Below, piece by piece: positions 63,133 through 64,000 of a stretch of DNA of 64,000 bases. The notes beneath the pieces are model-generated. The model was not told where the DNA came from, did no database searches, and was given only the letters and a program-made list of their open reading frames with translations. The first letter of the stretch is position 1. Every line of letters begins with the position of its first letter. Origin of the DNA: Cumulibacter manganitolerans (GTDB lineage Bacteria > Actinomycetota > Actinomycetes > Mycobacteriales > Antricoccaceae); assembly GCF_009602465.1 (NCBI RefSeq), contig NZ_WBKP01000001.1, positions 84,060 to 148,059 of the forward strand, written 5' to 3'. The position numbers were made by a program, and so were the translations under genes.

Positions 63133-63915
63133 ATGACCTCCCGCCTGCCGATCGCCATCTGGCACCTCTTGATCGCCGCGCTCGCGTGGTGGGGATGGGC
63201 GTTGAGCATGAAGCGGTGGCCGGCCGACCTGCTGTTCTTCTCCAACATCTTCATGCTGGGTACGGCGGTGGTGTTCACCGCCCTGGTCGTGGCCCGAGCC
63301 CGCGGGGACATCGGCCACGTCGGTGTCGGCGTCCGCGGGGATGCCGGGCACACCGTCGATGTCCGGGGCGCTGCCGGTCGCACCGTCGGTGTCCGGGGCG
63401 GTGCCGGTCGCACCGTCGGTGTCCGGGGGGACGCCGGTCACGCCGTCGGTGTCCGGGGCGACGCCGGTCACGCCGGTGTGGTCGCTCGCGGGGCGTGCGC
63501 GATGTACGGCGTCATCGTCGCGATCGTGTTCAACACGCTGCTCGACGCGGACCTCTCTCAGCTCTCCAGCCTCCTCGCACACGCGGTCATCCCGGCGCTG
63601 GTGCTGGGCGACTGGCTGTTCGTCCGGCGCCGCGGCGTACCGCTCGGCGGCGGCGCGGTCGCGCTCTGGATGGTCATCCCGGTGCTCTACATCCCGCTGT
63701 ACACGCTGAACGACCGACCGGGCGTCCCCGGCGCGCCGATCTACGGCTTCCTCGACCCCCGGCAACCGGACTACTGGCCGCTGGTGTGCGCATTCACCGG
63801 CTTCTTCCTGCTCGTCGGCCTCCTGATCTGGGCACTCCGTACCGGCCGGCCGTGGCGTGGTGACTCCGCGGCGGCCGCGACCGAACCCGTCACGGCCGGA
63901 GCTGTCGAGACCTGA
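63133..63915 (+). CDS. Pr6Pr-like integral membrane protein with in-frame tandem repeat
   Basis: A 260-residue membrane protein with about six helices. It resembles the Pr6Pr/FAR-17a-AIG1 family: an N-terminal WHLLIAALAWWGWALSM helix, LLFFSNIFMLGTAVVFTALVV, MYGVIVAIVFNTLLD, then LAHAVIPALVLGDWLFVRRRGVP, an aromatic-rich loop ending YGFLDPRQPDYW and a last helix. A hydrophilic stretch at about residues 66-116 is made of five decapeptide repeats (pattern VGVRGDAGHT) encoded by 30-base units. It inserts between two helices, on the cytoplasmic side if the N-terminus is inside. The start is ATG at 63133. The function is unknown. Confidence 0.75.
   Translation: MTSRLPIAIWHLLIAALAWWGWALSMKRWPADLLFFSNIFMLGTAVVFTALVVARARGDIGHVGVGVRGDAGHTVDVRGAAGRTVGVRGGAGRTVGVRGDAGHAVGVRGDAGHAGVVARGACAMYGVIVAIVFNTLLDADLSQLSSLLAHAVIPALVLGDWLFVRRRGVPLGGGAVALWMVIPVLYIPLYTLNDRPGVPGAPIYGFLDPRQPDYWPLVCAFTGFFLLVGLLIWALRTGRPWRGDSAAAATEPVTAGAVET
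63330..63480 (+). repeat. Five 30-bp coding tandem repeats
   Basis: Five consecutive 30-base units, core GTCGGTGTCCGGGGC, encode VGVRGDAGH-type decapeptides in frame inside the Pr6Pr-like gene. Because the unit is a multiple of three, copy-number change keeps the frame. Confidence 0.75.
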
Positions 63916-63976
63916 CCCGCGCCCAGAGCCGCTGAGCGCCGATCCGCGGCGCAGGCGGAAGCGGGCTTCGCGGGCG

Positions 63977-64000
63977 AAAGCGGGGAAGCTTCCCCGCTTT
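63977..64000 (+). terminator. 24-bp perfect palindrome at the window end
   Basis: A fully self-complementary 24-base sequence centred on AGCT, with a CCCCGC stem and TTT at its right end, 61 bases after the Pr6Pr-like gene. It is a likely terminator, cut by the window edge, so a longer T-run cannot be seen. Confidence 0.5.

Overview
The window is a G+C-rich, densely coded stretch from an actinomycete chromosome. The signs are about 70% G+C, many GTG starts, an actinobacterial TIGR03084/DinB protein, a TreY-TreZ pair, many acyl-CoA enzymes, a fungal-type saccharopine dehydrogenase and a DUF559 protein. The genus cannot be fixed from the sequence alone. I saw no rRNA, tRNA, CRISPR array, insertion sequence or phage gene.

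Layout. 0-6.6 kb: SDR, DedA protein, deoC, saccharopine dehydrogenase, crotonase, acyl-CoA synthetase. 6.7-20.1 kb: one co-directional catabolic cluster with a GntR/UTRA regulator, an inositol-monophosphatase-type phosphatase, a sphingosine-1-phosphate-lyase-type PLP enzyme, an FGGY kinase, a dipeptide-type ABC transporter (its second ATPase broken by two single-base frameshifts), a glutamine-synthetase-like gamma-glutamylamide ligase, an aldehyde dehydrogenase remnant, an SDR and a PuuD-type gamma-glutamyl hydrolase. 20.1-32.4 kb: a conserved hypothetical, a frameshifted DUF559 gene, a small ORF, a large LuxR/AAA regulator, an AbrB-family and a CPA2-type transporter, a crotonase, a TIGR03084 protein and an APC permease. 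32.6-38.7 kb: an AtuA/acyl-CoA carboxylase operon divergent from a TetR gene. 38.9-47.6 kb: DUF169 protein, AMP-ligase, fumC, then an acyl-CoA dehydrogenase plus two acyl-CoA synthetases. 47.7-51.7 kb: treY-treZ. 51.8-54.1 kb: class III CoA-transferase and a DinB-like protein. 54.2-58.5 kb: an aromatic meta-cleavage operon (hydroxylase, extradiol dioxygenase, FAH hydrolase) divergent from a GntR regulator. 58.7-60.7 kb: MarR gene and CLC chloride transporter. 60.7-63.9 kb: aldo/keto reductase, quinone oxidoreductase and a Pr6Pr-like membrane protein carrying an in-frame tandem repeat.

The 6.7-20.1 kb cluster is the best candidate for an undescribed system. Its enzymes fit a route in which an imported amino-alcohol is phosphorylated and cleaved to an aldehyde plus phosphoethanolamine. 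The phosphoethanolamine would be dephosphorylated, and the ethanolamine gamma-glutamylated, oxidised and released. Two near-identical operator-like sites lie just downstream of the regulator gene. The damaged ATPase and the deleted aldehyde dehydrogenase suggest that the cluster is decaying here, unless the single-base lesions are sequencing errors.

Intergenic DNA carries several palindromic repeat families (called A, B, C and D below). Most copies lie between convergent genes, where they may end transcription from both sides. Simple-sequence expansions also occur inside several coding regions.
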